This document shows, in pieces, positions 54,749-64,000 of a stretch of DNA of 64,000 bases. This DNA is from Clostridia bacterium. Its GTDB lineage: Bacteria > Bacillota > Clostridia > Oscillospirales > CAG-272. The translations under genes were made by a program, and so were the position numbers. Every line of letters starts with the position of its first letter. Within the stretch, counting starts at the first letter, position 1. The DNA lies in assembly GCA_017482055.1 (NCBI GenBank), contig JAFUOH010000001.1:1-64000 (forward strand). The letters run 5' to 3'. The notes under the pieces are model-generated. The model ran no database searches. It was not told the DNA's origin and worked only from the letters and a program-made list of their open reading frames with translations.

Positions 54749-55348
54749 ATGGCGGAATACATCCTTCCGCTGGAAAAGCTCATCGAGCAGTTTCGAAGAC
54801 TTCCCGGTATAGGCAAGAAAACGGCGATACGGCTGGCGTTTGCGGTGCTCGATTTCTCCCCCGAGGAAGCGGAGGCGTTTGCCGAGGCGGTACGCGGCGC
54901 AAAGGAACAGGTTCGGACATGCTCGATATGTCAGAACATATCCGACGGAGAAATATGCTCGGTGTGCGCCGATACGAACCGTGACCGTTCGGTCATATGT
55001 GTGGTCGAGGATGCGAAAGCGGTAATGTCGCTTGAAAAGGTCAAGGAATACGGCGGCGTTTATCATGTGCTCCACGGCGCTATTTCGCCGATGGCGGGCA
55101 TCGGTCCCGATAAGCTGAAGATACGAGAGCTGATAGAAAGACTCGGCGACGGAACGGTCGAGGAGATCATAATCGCCACAAATCCCACGGTGGAGGGCGA
55201 GGCTACTGCGATGTATCTGACCAAGCTCATAAAGCCGCTCGGGATCAAGGTCTCGCGCCTTGCTTACGGCATACCCGTGGGCGGGGAGCTGGAATATGCC
55301 GACGAGGTTACTCTGATGCGTGCCATAGAGGGCAGAAGAGTGATGTGA
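54749..55348 (+). CDS. recR: Recombination protein RecR
   Basis: A 199-residue protein that acts with RecO/RecF in single-strand gap repair. The N-terminal helix-hairpin-helix reads LPGIGKKTAIRLAF, the four-Cys zinc finger is CSICQNISDGEICSVC (residues about 55-70), and the Toprim domain begins at ICVVEDAKAVMSLE with ATNPTVEGEATAMYL near 150. Full length. No clear ribosome site is visible because it starts six bases past the ybaB stop, so coupling is likely. Confidence 0.97.
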   Translation: MAEYILPLEKLIEQFRRLPGIGKKTAIRLAFAVLDFSPEEAEAFAEAVRGAKEQVRTCSICQNISDGEICSVCADTNRDRSVICVVEDAKAVMSLEKVKEYGGVYHVLHGAISPMAGIGPDKLKIRELIERLGDGTVEEIIIATNPTVEGEATAMYLTKLIKPLGIKVSRLAYGIPVGGELEYADEVTLMRAIEGRRVM

Positions 55349-55391
55349 GTGTCGGCAAAGTGAACAAATTTAGATTATTTTTCTATAGCTA

Positions 55392-55420
55392 TTGACAAAT
55401 CGAATAAAATAATATATAAT
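55392..55420 (+). promoter_or_regulatory. Promoter of the DUF177-rpmF operon
   Basis: TTGACA (55392-55397), 17 bp, TATAAT (55415-55420), in an AT-rich gap after recR. AGGAGG lies before the gene start. Confidence 0.85.
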
Positions 55421-55464
55421 TAATTAGTTGCTACTTTGTGCTATCCCAAATTAGGAGGTAAATC

Positions 55465-55992
55465 ATGGCGATAGATATGCGAAAAATTCTCTCCGGAGAA
55501 CTGAATGAGCTTGCCATTGCGCACAGCTTTTCGCTGACTCAGGATGAATTTCCTTTTGATACACAGGTAGACGGCGTAGTTTTTACAAAGCCCGCGGCGG
55601 TTACGGGAAAGATCGTGAATATGGGCGGATATATCAGCCTTGACGTTACGGTGAGTGTGGAATACGATGCGGAATGCGCACGGTGCTTAAAGCCGCTGTC
55701 GCGCTGCTTTGAAACATCGTTCTCCCGCACGGTCGTGAACCGCGGAGACCTTGTCAACACCTCCGAGGAGGATGCTGACGATTACATCGAAATAGTTGAC
55801 GGTATGCTTGATCTTGATACGGTCTGTGCCGAGCAGCTAATGATGGAATTTCCTATGAAGGAGGTCTGCCGGGATGACTGCAAGGGACTTTGCCCGAAGT
55901 GCGGACACGATCTTAACGAGGGCGATTGCGGTTGCCAACGAAAAGAAATTGATCCAAGGCTGGCAATTTTGCAAAAACTACTTGAAAAATAA
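55465..55992 (+). CDS. yceD: DUF177 (YceD) family protein
   Basis: A 175-residue protein of the DUF177 family, linked to 23S rRNA accumulation and almost always placed before rpmF, as here. Characteristic parts are VSVEYDAECARCLKPLSRCF near residue 68 and the C-terminal Cys cluster CRDDCKGLCPKCGHDLNEGD with GCQ, which likely binds zinc. AGGAGG lies before the ATG. It is 52 bases upstream of rpmF and shares its transcript. Confidence 0.88.
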   Translation: MAIDMRKILSGELNELAIAHSFSLTQDEFPFDTQVDGVVFTKPAAVTGKIVNMGGYISLDVTVSVEYDAECARCLKPLSRCFETSFSRTVVNRGDLVNTSEEDADDYIEIVDGMLDLDTVCAEQLMMEFPMKEVCRDDCKGLCPKCGHDLNEGDCGCQRKEIDPRLAILQKLLEK

Positions 55993-56044
55993 TAATATTT
56001 GATGTATAATATAAAGTGTTATACAGTTAAGGAGGTGTCGTGAA

Positions 56045-56224
56045 ATGGCAGTACCGAAGAAGAAAGTCTCCAGTGCGAGACGTGATAAGAGAAGATCCAA
56101 CGTATGGAAGCTCGAAATGCCGGGTATGGTTAAGTGCCCGAAGTGCGGTGAGTACAACCTCGCTCACAGAGTTTGCAGAGCATGCGGAACCTACAAGGGT
56201 GAGCAGGTCATCAACGTTGACTAA
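56045..56224 (+). CDS. rpmF: Ribosomal protein L32
   Basis: A 59-residue protein of the large ribosomal subunit, zinc-binding form. It begins [18 protein letters not shown] and has the four-Cys finger [18 protein letters not shown] (Cys at about 31, 34, 44 and 47). AAGGAGG is ten bases before the ATG. It directly follows the DUF177 gene and ends before a very strong terminator. It is easy to miss because of its length. Confidence 0.96.
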   Translation: MAVPKKKVSSARRDKRRSNVWKLEMPGMVKCPKCGEYNLAHRVCRACGTYKGEQVINVD

Positions 56225-56266
56225 GTGAAAAATCGCGCCGTCCGTAAGGACGGCGCGATTTTTCAC
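56225..56266 (+). terminator. Strong terminator after rpmF
   Basis: A perfect 19-base stem (56225-56243 and 56248-56266) with loop GTAA, GC-rich in the middle and with five A/T pairs at the base, directly after the rpmF stop. Confidence 0.95.
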
Positions 56267-56290
56267 TACAACAAAAAATATGCTTAACCC

Positions 56291-56319
56291 TTGACAAAAC
56301 GGGCGTGATGCGGTACAAT
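56291..56319 (+). promoter_or_regulatory. Promoter of the GNAT-rqcH pair
   Basis: TTGACA (56291-56296), 17 bp ending in GG, TACAAT (56314-56319). The leader is about 27 bases. Confidence 0.8.
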
Positions 56320-56352
56320 TATTACACAACTTCACTATATGGAGGATATCAA

Positions 56353-57054
56353 GTGGCAAAGCTGAAAACAGTGATGAAACAGCGGGACGAGACATGGCTT
56401 TATGATGAGACTGCCGAGGTGGCGGTGCCGTTTGAGATGACAGTGCGCGGCGGTGAGGCTTTTATTGAATATTATCCGACCGCAAAGCCGCTGGTTGATG
56501 AATTTTTGCAAAAATTCGGCGCCTGCGAGGCTTTTCTTTTATCGGCTGAAGCCGTAAAATGGGCGTGTGAGCGTTTCGGCGCTTTTTTAGAACAGCACGG
56601 CTTTTGGATGAGTCCCGACTCCGAGGACTATTACATCGGCTATGCGCTTGATGAACCGCAAGGGCAAATTTTACCTGAGATCACAAGGCTGGCAGGAGAT
56701 GAAACCTATACCGACCTCACCGAGACCGATATCGAGGGCTTGTGCGCAGGCGGTTACATCATATATGCGGCGATAGTGGATAATAATATCGCTGCCGTTG
56801 CCAATACTGGTGAGCCGATTGCAGAAGAAACGCCGCGCGAGGTGGAGATCGGCGTTGATACAGCTGAAAAGTACCGTCGCCGCGGATACGGAAAAGCCTG
56901 TGTAACGGCGCTGGTGCGGGAGCTGCATGAACGCGGATATACGGCAGTATACGAGTGCGCTTCGGAGAATACCGCATCTGTTGGACTTGCGGAAAGTCTT
57001 GGCGGCAAGGCGGCTTACAGGAAATTTTATATCGTCGGCTTCAGAGACGAATAA
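56353..57054 (+). CDS. GNAT family N-acetyltransferase
   Basis: A 233-residue protein. The C-terminal half is a GNAT domain: VDTAEKYRRRGYGKACVTAL near residue 172 is the acetyl-CoA loop (R/Q-x-x-G-x-G/A), and the strand-helix after it is normal (YECASENTASVGLAESLG). The N-terminal half has FEMTVRGGEAFIEYYPT and lacks a recognised fold. The acceptor substrate is unknown. I chose GTG 56353, which follows GGAGG; the ATG at 56305 overlaps the promoter. It is 12 bases upstream of rqcH. Confidence 0.8.
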   Translation: MAKLKTVMKQRDETWLYDETAEVAVPFEMTVRGGEAFIEYYPTAKPLVDEFLQKFGACEAFLLSAEAVKWACERFGAFLEQHGFWMSPDSEDYYIGYALDEPQGQILPEITRLAGDETYTDLTETDIEGLCAGGYIIYAAIVDNNIAAVANTGEPIAEETPREVEIGVDTAEKYRRRGYGKACVTALVRELHERGYTAVYECASENTASVGLAESLGGKAAYRKFYIVGFRDE

Positions 57055-57066
57055 CGGAGGATAACT

Positions 57067-58818
57067 ATGGCATTTGACGCGGGAATGGTATCCGCAATCG
57101 TATATGAACTGAATACGCGTATAATCGGTGCGCGAGTGGAGAAGGTCACACAGCCCGAGCGTGATGAGCTGGTGCTGCTTCTGCACCTCGGCCGCGAAAA
57201 TATGCGCCTTTCACTGTCGTCCGGGAGCAACAATCCCCATTTTAATATTACTTCGGTGGTAAAGGAAAATCCTGCCGCGCCGCCCATGTTCTGTATGCTG
57301 CTTCGCAAGCATCTGACAGGTGCGCGTATTTCGGCGGTGACACAGCTGGGCTTTGAGCGCGCGGTGGAATTTGCTTTTGATTCCTATGACGAGATGGGCT
57401 TTGAGACGAAAAAATATCTTGTCACCGAAACTATGGGCAAGTATAGCAATATTATCCTGCTAAACAATGAAAAAAAGGTCGTCAGTGCGCTGAAAATAAT
57501 CGATCTTGCTACAAGCAATGTGCGGCAGATACTTCCGGGATTTCCCTATGAGCTGCCGCCCGAGCAGAAAAAGCTGTCGCCGCTCACGGCGACCGAGGAG
57601 CAGTTCCGCGCGGCACTGTCTGCGTGTGAGGATATGCCCACAGACAAATTCATTCTTTCGAATTTCTACGGTTTTGCCGCGTTTGTTGCCCGTGAGATCG
57701 CATATCGTACAGCAGGTTCGGTTGATGCGCCGCTGTCTGAGTGCGATCCCGACCGTTTGTGGCAGAGCTTCTCATTTGTAACCGATCGCATTAAAAACGG
57801 CTGCTGCGAGCCGTGGCTTGTTTCGGACAAAACGGGCAAGCCTGTCGAGTATCTCTTTTTTGAGCCGCTTGAATACGGCTCGGATTTTGAGGTAAAAAAG
57901 CTCCCGGATTTCGGTGTACTGCTTGACGAATATTTCGGCAGGCGCGACCGCGCCGAGCGCATACGCCAGCGCACGGCGGATATTTTCCGTTTGCTCACCA
58001 ACGCCGAGTCTCGGCTTCACAAAAAGCTCGAGCTTCAGCGGCGCGATCTTGATGCCTGCGCGGACAAGGAAAAATACAAGCTCTGGGGCGATCTTATAAC
58101 GGGCAACATCTACCGCCTATCGCGAGGTATGGAATCAGCTGCGCTTGAAAATTATTATGAGGACGACTGCCCCGAGATCGTAATACCGCTGGATAAGCGG
58201 CTTACTCCACAGCAGAACGCGCAGAAATATTACAAGCGCTACACCAAGTCAAAGACTGCCGAGGTAGAGCTTGCAAAGCAGATAAAGCTCGCCGAAGCGG
58301 AGCTTGAATACATCTACACCGTATTCGATTCGCTGACCAGAGCCGAAAGTGAAAGCGACATTCTTGAGATACGCGAGGAGCTTCACGGCTCGGGCTATGC
58401 GTCCCGCATGAAAAACTACTCCGCGAAGAAGCTGTCCGCCCCCAAGCTGATGGAGTTTAAGTCGAGTGGCGGATACAGGATACTCTGTGGCAAGAACAAT
58501 CATCAGAACGACTATCTTACCACCCGCATGGCAGACAAGCACGACTACTGGTTTCATGTCAAGAATCAGCCCGGGTCTCATTGCGTAATGTTCACCGAGG
58601 GTGAGGAGCCGTCCGAGCGTGATTTTACCGAGGCGGCGATGATCGCGGCGTATTATTCCAAGGCGAGTGAAGGTGTCAACGTACCCGTTGATTACACCCT
58701 TATCCGCAGTATCCGCAAGCCGAGCGGCTCAAAGCCCGGTTTCGTAACCTACAGCACAAACTACACGGCATACGTCACTCCCGACGAAAAAACAGTGATC
58801 TCCCTACGAGCAAAATAA
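57067..58818 (+). CDS. rqcH: Ribosome quality control factor RqcH (NFACT/FbpA family)
   Basis: A 583-residue NFACT protein. It binds stalled large subunits and adds alanine tails that mark unfinished proteins for breakdown. The NFACT-N domain is at residues 1-230 (opening MAFDAGMVSAIVYEL), the coiled coil about 290-440 (ELAKQIKLAEAELEYIYTVFD), and the NFACT-R domain from about 455 with HQNDYLTTRMADKHDYWFHV and the GSHCVM motif. ACGGAGG lies before the ATG. It is probably co-transcribed with the GNAT gene and ends in a terminator. Confidence 0.93.
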   Translation: MAFDAGMVSAIVYELNTRIIGARVEKVTQPERDELVLLLHLGRENMRLSLSSGSNNPHFNITSVVKENPAAPPMFCMLLRKHLTGARISAVTQLGFERAVEFAFDSYDEMGFETKKYLVTETMGKYSNIILLNNEKKVVSALKIIDLATSNVRQILPGFPYELPPEQKKLSPLTATEEQFRAALSACEDMPTDKFILSNFYGFAAFVAREIAYRTAGSVDAPLSECDPDRLWQSFSFVTDRIKNGCCEPWLVSDKTGKPVEYLFFEPLEYGSDFEVKKLPDFGVLLDEYFGRRDRAERIRQRTADIFRLLTNAESRLHKKLELQRRDLDACADKEKYKLWGDLITGNIYRLSRGMESAALENYYEDDCPEIVIPLDKRLTPQQNAQKYYKRYTKSKTAEVELAKQIKLAEAELEYIYTVFDSLTRAESESDILEIREELHGSGYASRMKNYSAKKLSAPKLMEFKSSGGYRILCGKNNHQNDYLTTRMADKHDYWFHVKNQPGSHCVMFTEGEEPSERDFTEAAMIAAYYSKASEGVNVPVDYTLIRSIRKPSGSKPGFVTYSTNYTAYVTPDEKTVISLRAK

Positions 58819-58823
58819 CCCCC

Positions 58824-58860
58824 AAGGCTGTCTCACCTCAAGGTGCAGGCAGCCTTTTTT
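58824..58860 (+). terminator. Terminator after rqcH
   Basis: Arms AAGGCTG plus ACCT pair with AGGT plus CAGCCTT (58824-58855) around small bulges, followed by six T. Confidence 0.75.
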
Positions 58861-58955
58861 GCGGCTAAGGTGAGGGGAATACGGGTGTTTGCCCTCATAC
58901 AAGCCGCAATTTCTTCATTATTAAAAGAAAATTTTCAAATTTACGAAAAAAGGTC

Positions 58956-58984
58956 TTGCAATTTGCGGGAATACGAGGTATACT
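58956..58984 (+). promoter_or_regulatory. Promoter of dprA
   Basis: TTGCAA (58956-58961), 17 bp ending in GG, TATACT (58979-58984). The leader is about 85 bases. Confidence 0.65.
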
Positions 58985-59076
58985 ATAATGTGGTATATTA
59001 TTTTGTAAGAAGCATGCTTCCGATTTACAGGAAACAGTTTAATTGTATCAAATGCTTTGGGAAAGGAAAAACTTTT

Positions 59077-60573
59077 ATGAATGACATCATCTATTGGGTG
59101 TGGCTCGCGCTGAAAAATGGTGCGGGACATTCCGATGCGGTAAAGCTGCTGAAGCATTTTCCCGGCGGCGCTCGAGAAATATACGAAGCGCCATACGAGA
59201 GGATCGCGGCGGTGAAGGAGTGCAGTGAAGGCTTTATCAGACGACTGACAGATCATGATCTTTCCCAGGCGGAGCGGATACTTGAATTTTGTTTTATGAA
59301 CGGTATACGAGTTGTTTCATGTGCATCTGCGCATTATCCGCGAAGACTGCAGGATATTTACAATAAGCCTATCGTTCTGTATGTGCGCGGAATGATAGAG
59401 GATATCAACGACCGCTTCTGTGTCAGTATTGTCGGAACGCGCAAAATGTCAAACTACGGTAAGCATATTACATTTACATTGGCACGTCAGCTTATCGCAT
59501 ACGGTGCGCTTATTATCAGCGGAGCGGCGTACGGTATAGATTCCGCCGCCAACAGTACGGCAGTGTTTCTTGAGGAGCCTACCGTTGCAGTGCTTGGCTC
59601 GGGTGTGAATGTGCCCTATCCGGCACAGAATAAGGAGTTGATTGACTGGATCGGTGCGCACGGCATGGTTATCAGTGAATTTGAGCCGAATACACCGCCG
59701 TATGGAAGAAATTTCCCCATAAGAAACCGTATTATAAGCGGTCTTGCGGATGCAGTCATCGTTGTTGAGGGCGATGCCAAGAGCGGCGCACTTATAACCG
59801 CGCGTCATGCTGCCGATCAAGGTCGCGTTGTATATGCGGTCCCGGGAAATGTCGGCGCTACCAACAGCGTAGGTCCGCTGAGAATGATCCGTGACGGCGC
59901 GAGGGTCGCAACCTGCGCCGAGGATGTGGTGGAGGACTTTGCCGACCGCTTCAAGCTTGAAAAGCTTGACCGCATAACCAAAAGCGACAAGTATTTGAGA
60001 TATGAGTATAATCATCATATTCCCACACAGTCGGATAACGCTCCGCTTTCAACAAAGGAGCAGGACAAAATGGGCGGACTCCATGTTCCGCCTATCAGAA
60101 GATCACAGAATGCCCCTGTGTTCCCTGATATACCGACACCTACGGATTACAGCAGTGCGGTGGGGATTAGGACCGGAGAAAAACGTATTTCTTATCCGTC
60201 TCCCGATGCATACGATACTGCGGACGATGTGCCGTATAAGCAAGTGAAGCAAGCTCCCGCTCCGCATAGCGGCACGAGCGGCGGATATGCCGAGTCACGG
60301 TTAACGAAAAACGGCGGCACACAGTCCGCAAAAGCATCCTCCGAGCTGTTGACGGATGACATAATACTGTCCGAAAGAGATTGGATACTCAGCAAGCTGA
60401 GCGAGACTCAGATCAGGGTGCTTGACGCGTTTCCCTCGGACAAGGCGGTTACACCCGACAAGCTTGCAGAAGGCGGTATCGACATCGCAGATATACTGTC
60501 GTCGCTTACCGTGCTTGAGCTTTACGCCGCCATTGAAGCACTGCCCGGCGGTCTGTACCGCAGAAAGATCTGA
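59077..60573 (+). CDS. dprA: DNA-processing protein DprA/Smf
   Basis: A 498-residue protein that loads RecA on incoming single-stranded DNA during transformation. The N-terminal SAM-like helices (residues 1-75) precede the Rossmann-like DprA domain (about 85-300) with VSIVGTRKMSNYGKHIT, SGAAYGIDSAAN and GSGVNVPYPAQN, and the SGALITARHAADQGR motif near 235. A long, low-complexity linker rich in Pro, Ser and Thr (about 310-425) joins a C-terminal winged helix (SETQIRVLDAFPSDKAVTPDKL). The linker makes it longer than the usual 280-370 residues. ATG 59077 follows GGAAAGGAAAAACTTTT; the upstream frame lacks a ribosome site. Confidence 0.93.
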   Translation: MNDIIYWVWLALKNGAGHSDAVKLLKHFPGGAREIYEAPYERIAAVKECSEGFIRRLTDHDLSQAERILEFCFMNGIRVVSCASAHYPRRLQDIYNKPIVLYVRGMIEDINDRFCVSIVGTRKMSNYGKHITFTLARQLIAYGALIISGAAYGIDSAANSTAVFLEEPTVAVLGSGVNVPYPAQNKELIDWIGAHGMVISEFEPNTPPYGRNFPIRNRIISGLADAVIVVEGDAKSGALITARHAADQGRVVYAVPGNVGATNSVGPLRMIRDGARVATCAEDVVEDFADRFKLEKLDRITKSDKYLRYEYNHHIPTQSDNAPLSTKEQDKMGGLHVPPIRRSQNAPVFPDIPTPTDYSSAVGIRTGEKRISYPSPDAYDTADDVPYKQVKQAPAPHSGTSGGYAESRLTKNGGTQSAKASSELLTDDIILSERDWILSKLSETQIRVLDAFPSDKAVTPDKLAEGGIDIADILSSLTVLELYAAIEALPGGLYRRKI

Positions 60574-60617
60574 CATACACCTAAGAATCAAAACCTAAGA
60601 AGGAGAACTATCTCAAG

Positions 60618-62897
60618 ATGGCAAATAACCTCGTAATAATGGAGTCACCGACAAAAGCGGGCACAGTAAAGGGCTATCTCGGCTCGGGCTATAAGGTAGT
60701 GGGCTGTACAGGCCACATCCGCGACCTGCCGAAGAGTACACTCGGAATCGACGTCGATAATGACTTCAGTGCAAAATATATCAACATCCGCGGCAAGGGA
60801 GATCTTATAAAATCCCTTAAAAAAGAAGCCAAGAACGCGGACAAAGTGTTCCTCGCGACGGACCCTGACCGCGAAGGTGAGGCTATCGCGTGGCATCTTT
60901 CCGAGGCGCTCGGTCTGCCGGAGGAAAAGATCAGGCGCGTGACCTTTAACGAGATCACCAAAAAAGCCGTAAAGGCGGGCATGAAGACTCCGCGCGAGAT
61001 AGATATGGGACTCGTTAATTCCCAGCAGGCTCGCCGCATCCTTGACCGCATTGTGGGCTATAAATTAAGCCCGTTTCTGTGGAAGACCATCAAGAGCGGG
61101 CTGTCGGCAGGACGCGTGCAGTCTGTAGCAACGCGTATAATAGTTGAGCGTGAGGAAGAGATCCGCGCGTTCGATCCCGAGGAGTACTGGACCATTGACG
61201 TGATGCTCGAAAACAAGAGCCGCGGCAAGATCAAAGCGAAATTCTACGGAGATGCTAACGGTAAGGTGGAGCTTCATTCCGAAGCCGAGACCATGAAGGT
61301 CACCAATGCGGTCGAGGGCAAAGAGTTCACCGTAAAATCGGTGAAAAAGGCTATCCGAATGAAAAATCCCGCACCGCCTTTTACCACGTCTACCTTACAG
61401 CAGGAGGCATCCCGCAGACTCGGATTCCAGTCACAGCGCATTATGCGCGTGGCGCAGGAGCTGTACGAGGGTATAAATCTCGGTAGTGCAGGCGGCGGCA
61501 CACAGGGTCTTATCACCTACATGCGTACCGACTCGCTCCGCATCGCCGATGAAGCGGCAGACGCGGCGCGTGAGTATATCGTTGACAAGTACGGCTCGGA
61601 GTTTTATCCCAAGGAGCGTCGTATATATAAGACCAAGGCGGGCGCGCAGGATGCGCATGAAGCCATCCGTCCCTCAAATCTTGCGTTTGAGCCGGACAAG
61701 ATAAAGAAAATGCTAACCACAGACCAGTATCGCCTTTACAAGCTCATCTGGGATCGCTTTATGGCAAGCCAGATGGCGTCGGCGGAGCTTGATACCGTAA
61801 CCGCCGATATCGAGGCGGGTGGCTACATCTTCCGCTCAAGTGGATACACGGTCAAATTCCAGGGTTATATGACCCTTTACGAGGAAGCAGAGGATTATGT
61901 TGCGCAGAGTGCAGCAGATACGGATACTCCCGAAAAGAGCATCAGACTCCCCAAGATCGAGCAGGGCGACACCCTGCGCCATGATGTGACGCATCCGTCC
62001 CAGCACTTTACAGAGCCGCCTCCGCGCTACAACGAGGCTTCGCTTGTTAAGTTCTTGGAGGAGCGCGGCATCGGCAGACCGAGTACGTTCGCAACCATCA
62101 TTACTACTATCATCACACGCGGCTATGTTGTTCGTGAGGGCAAGTCGCTGAAGCCTACGGAGCTCGGCGAGCTTACTACAAAGCTGATGGTGGACAGCTT
62201 CCCGAAGATCGTGGACTACGAGTTCACTGCCAACATGGAGACCGAGCTTGACGAGATCGCAAACGGTGTTGATACCGTAAGCGGTGTCCTGCACGGCTTT
62301 TATGATGATTTTGCAAAGACTCTTGAGATCGCCGAGAATACAGTAGACAGAACAAAATACGCGCCACCTGTGGAGGAGACAGATATGATCTGCGACAAGT
62401 GCGGCGCGAGAATGGTGGTCAAAAACGGTCGTTACGGCAAGTTTGCCGCTTGCCCAAATTACCCTGCCTGCAAGAATACCAAGCCGCTTGCAAAGGATGG
62501 CGGTGCCGTTGAGGAAAAGATAGAGGCGACCGACATGGTGTGCGATAAATGCGGCAGTCCTATGGTACTGCGCGCGGGTCGCTTCGGCAGCTTCTATGCA
62601 TGCTCGCGTTATCCGGAATGCAAGACTACCCGTCAGATCACCAAGGAGATAGGTGTTGCCTGCCCCAAGTGCGGCGCAAAGGTGGTCGTGAAGAAGGGCA
62701 AGAACCGTTCGGTGTTCTACAGCTGTGAGCGTTACCCCGAATGTGACTTTTCGTCCTGGGATATGCCTACCGAGGAAAAATGCCCTCAGTGCGGAGATAT
62801 GCTTTACCGTAAGAAGGGTAAGCCCTACCTGATCTGCAAGCATGAGGGTTGTTCATACAAGAGGGAAGTTGAGATAAGCGATGACAGTGCAGAATGA
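60618..62897 (+). CDS. topA: DNA topoisomerase I
   Basis: A 759-residue type IA topoisomerase that relaxes negative supercoils. The Toprim motif is [19 protein letters not shown], with acidic residues in [15 protein letters not shown] near residue 77; the catalytic Tyr is in [12 protein letters not shown] near residue 301. The C-terminal 170 residues hold four zinc-ribbon modules, each with the pattern CxxCG then CxxYPxC or CKHEGC (starting near 592, 641, 679 and 721). AGAAGGAGAACTATCTCAAG precedes the ATG. It lies 44 bases after dprA and overlaps trmFO by 17 bases, so the three genes form one block. Confidence 0.97.
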   Translation: MANNLVIMESPTKAGTVKGYLGSGYKVVGCTGHIRDLPKSTLGIDVDNDFSAKYINIRGKGDLIKSLKKEAKNADKVFLATDPDREGEAIAWHLSEALGLPEEKIRRVTFNEITKKAVKAGMKTPREIDMGLVNSQQARRILDRIVGYKLSPFLWKTIKSGLSAGRVQSVATRIIVEREEEIRAFDPEEYWTIDVMLENKSRGKIKAKFYGDANGKVELHSEAETMKVTNAVEGKEFTVKSVKKAIRMKNPAPPFTTSTLQQEASRRLGFQSQRIMRVAQELYEGINLGSAGGGTQGLITYMRTDSLRIADEAADAAREYIVDKYGSEFYPKERRIYKTKAGAQDAHEAIRPSNLAFEPDKIKKMLTTDQYRLYKLIWDRFMASQMASAELDTVTADIEAGGYIFRSSGYTVKFQGYMTLYEEAEDYVAQSAADTDTPEKSIRLPKIEQGDTLRHDVTHPSQHFTEPPPRYNEASLVKFLEERGIGRPSTFATIITTIITRGYVVREGKSLKPTELGELTTKLMVDSFPKIVDYEFTANMETELDEIANGVDTVSGVLHGFYDDFAKTLEIAENTVDRTKYAPPVEETDMICDKCGARMVVKNGRYGKFAACPNYPACKNTKPLAKDGGAVEEKIEATDMVCDKCGSPMVLRAGRFGSFYACSRYPECKTTRQITKEIGVACPKCGAKVVVKKGKNRSVFYSCERYPECDFSSWDMPTEEKCPQCGDMLYRKKGKPYLICKHEGCSYKREVEISDDSAE

Positions 62898-64000
62898 TAT
62901 ACCGATTATAAATATTGTCGGAGCGGGACTCGCGGGCTGTGAAGCGGCATGGCAGGCGGTGAAGCTTGGCGTGCGGGTACGGCTTTATGAGATGAAGCCC
63001 CGGAAATATTCCCCTGCGCATCACTCTGCAGGCTTTGCGGAGCTGGTATGCTCAAACTCCCTGCGCTCCAACATGCTCTCTAACGCTGTCGGGGTGTTAA
63101 AGGAGGAAATGAAGCTGCTGGGCTCACTCATAATCGAGACGGCGTATGCCACCGAGGTGCCTGCAGGCAGTGCGCTTGCAGTTGATCGTGAGCTTTTCTC
63201 CGAATATATCACCCGGAAACTCAAAAATCATCCTCTTGTGGAGGTTATCGAGGGTGAGGTCACCGAAATTCCCGACGGAATTACCGTCATCGCAAGCGGA
63301 CCGCTTACCTCCGAGACGCTTTCGAGGTCTATCGGTGAGCTGATCGGCGGAGATTACCTCAGCTTTTTCGATGCGGCGGCGCCTATCGTAAGCTTTGATT
63401 CCATAGATATGACAAAGGCGTTTTTCGCTTCTCGCTATGACAAGGGGGAAGCGTCGTATATCAATTGCCCATTCACAAAAGAGGAATATGACCGTTTCTG
63501 GGAAGCGCTGATAACCGCAGAAGAAGCTGAACTGAAGGATTTTGACAAGGCGGGACAGCTCAAGGTGTTCGAGGGATGTATGCCCGTCGAGGTCATGGCG
63601 AAGCGCGGGCATGATACTTTGCTTTTCGGTCCCATGAAGCCCGTTGGCATCACAGTGCCCGAAACAGGCGAGGAAGCATATGCCATCGTACAGCTTCGCC
63701 AGGAAAATTCCGCGAAGAGCATGTATAATATCGTGGGCTTCCAGACTCATCTTAAATTCCCGGAGCAGAAGCGCGTGTTCGGAATGATCCCGGGACTGGA
63801 AAACGCAGAGTTTTTACGCTACGGCGTGATGCATCGAAACACGTTTATGAACTCGCCGAAGCTGCTTGACTCCACATATATGCTGCGCAGCCGGCCCGGA
63901 CTTTTCTTCGCGGGACAGATGACAGGAGTCGAGGGCTATGTGGAAAGCGCATCCTCGGGACTTGTGGCGGGACTTAATGCGGCGCGTATGGCGCTCGGAC
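62881..64000 (+). CDS. trmFO: FAD/folate-dependent tRNA (uracil-5-)-methyltransferase, partial at right edge
   Basis: The first 373 residues of TrmFO, which makes 5-methyluridine at position 54 of tRNAs using methylene-tetrahydrofolate. The FAD loop is [17 protein letters not shown]. Further motifs are [22 protein letters not shown] (residues 57-66), the Cys region [14 protein letters not shown], and [18 protein letters not shown] near the end. The gene reaches the window edge with no stop, and about 70 residues are outside. ATG 62881 lies inside topA in another frame; a GTG six bases later is the alternative. Confidence 0.95.
   Translation, partial: MTVQNDIPIINIVGAGLAGCEAAWQAVKLGVRVRLYEMKPRKYSPAHHSAGFAELVCSNSLRSNMLSNAVGVLKEEMKLLGSLIIETAYATEVPAGSALAVDRELFSEYITRKLKNHPLVEVIEGEVTEIPDGITVIASGPLTSETLSRSIGELIGGDYLSFFDAAAPIVSFDSIDMTKAFFASRYDKGEASYINCPFTKEEYDRFWEALITAEEAELKDFDKAGQLKVFEGCMPVEVMAKRGHDTLLFGPMKPVGITVPETGEEAYAIVQLRQENSAKSMYNIVGFQTHLKFPEQKRVFGMIPGLENAEFLRYGVMHRNTFMNSPKLLDSTYMLRSRPGLFFAGQMTGVEGYVESASSGLVAGLNAARMALG

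Overview
The window comes from a low-to-middle G+C gut-type Firmicute of the class Clostridia, most likely the Oscillospiraceae/Ruminococcaceae. This rests on gene content and order: the large SRP RNA-dnaX-ybaB-recR block, dprA-topA-trmFO, DUF177-rpmF, spoVG, BspA-type leucine-rich repeats, DUF6061/DUF6062 proteins, and promoters of the TTGACA-N17-TATAAT type. No rRNA, tRNA or CRISPR array was found.

Accessory region (1 to about 15.8 kb). The left part is a damaged integrative mobilizable element, read on the minus strand: mobC, a relaxase broken by a one-base frameshift, a doubtful small ORF, a RepA_N-type initiator, a DnaC-like loader, a small element protein, and the first 50 residues of a serine recombinase. 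The repA gene carries five iterons spaced exactly 23 bp apart inside its coding sequence, a candidate replication origin. A 1.3 kb non-coding tract with dispersed repeats lies upstream of mobC, where an oriT would be expected. Next to it, on the plus strand, is a cargo of eight genes: a MarR regulator with a Cys-rich N-terminus and a two-operator promoter, a heterodimeric exporter-fold ABC pair, an AraC regulator, and a four-gene FecCD/siderophore-type iron uptake operon. A DUF6061 gene and a truncated XRE gene close the region. Recombinase and relaxase are both broken, so the element is probably immobile on its own while the cargo looks intact.

Chromosomal region 1 (15.9 to 26.4 kb). An M50 protease with a small membrane partner, a MATE transporter, a zinc-ribbon membrane protein, glyceraldehyde-3-phosphate dehydrogenase with a candidate Rex operator, an OGG1-type DNA glycosylase divergent from a DUF6062 protein over overlapping promoters, an XRE regulator with six 28-residue repeats, galT, an M23/G5 cell-wall protein and a membrane protein.

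Chromosomal region 2 (26.5 to 48.9 kb). A 2016-residue BspA-like surface or secreted protein, spoVG, murC, an AT-rich small monooxygenase-like gene, pnuC behind a switch-like leader, ppa, the serC-serA serine pathway pair, a serine hydrolase, and rpoB-rpoC with their own promoter and a leader of about 260 nt.

Chromosomal region 3 (48.9 to 64 kb). A decayed Gfo/Idh gene after an SDR gene, rpsT starting at TTG, a membrane-anchored unknown, trmL, an AraC relic, SRP RNA, dnaX, ybaB, recR, DUF177, rpmF, a GNAT protein, rqcH, dprA, topA and trmFO, which runs off the right edge.
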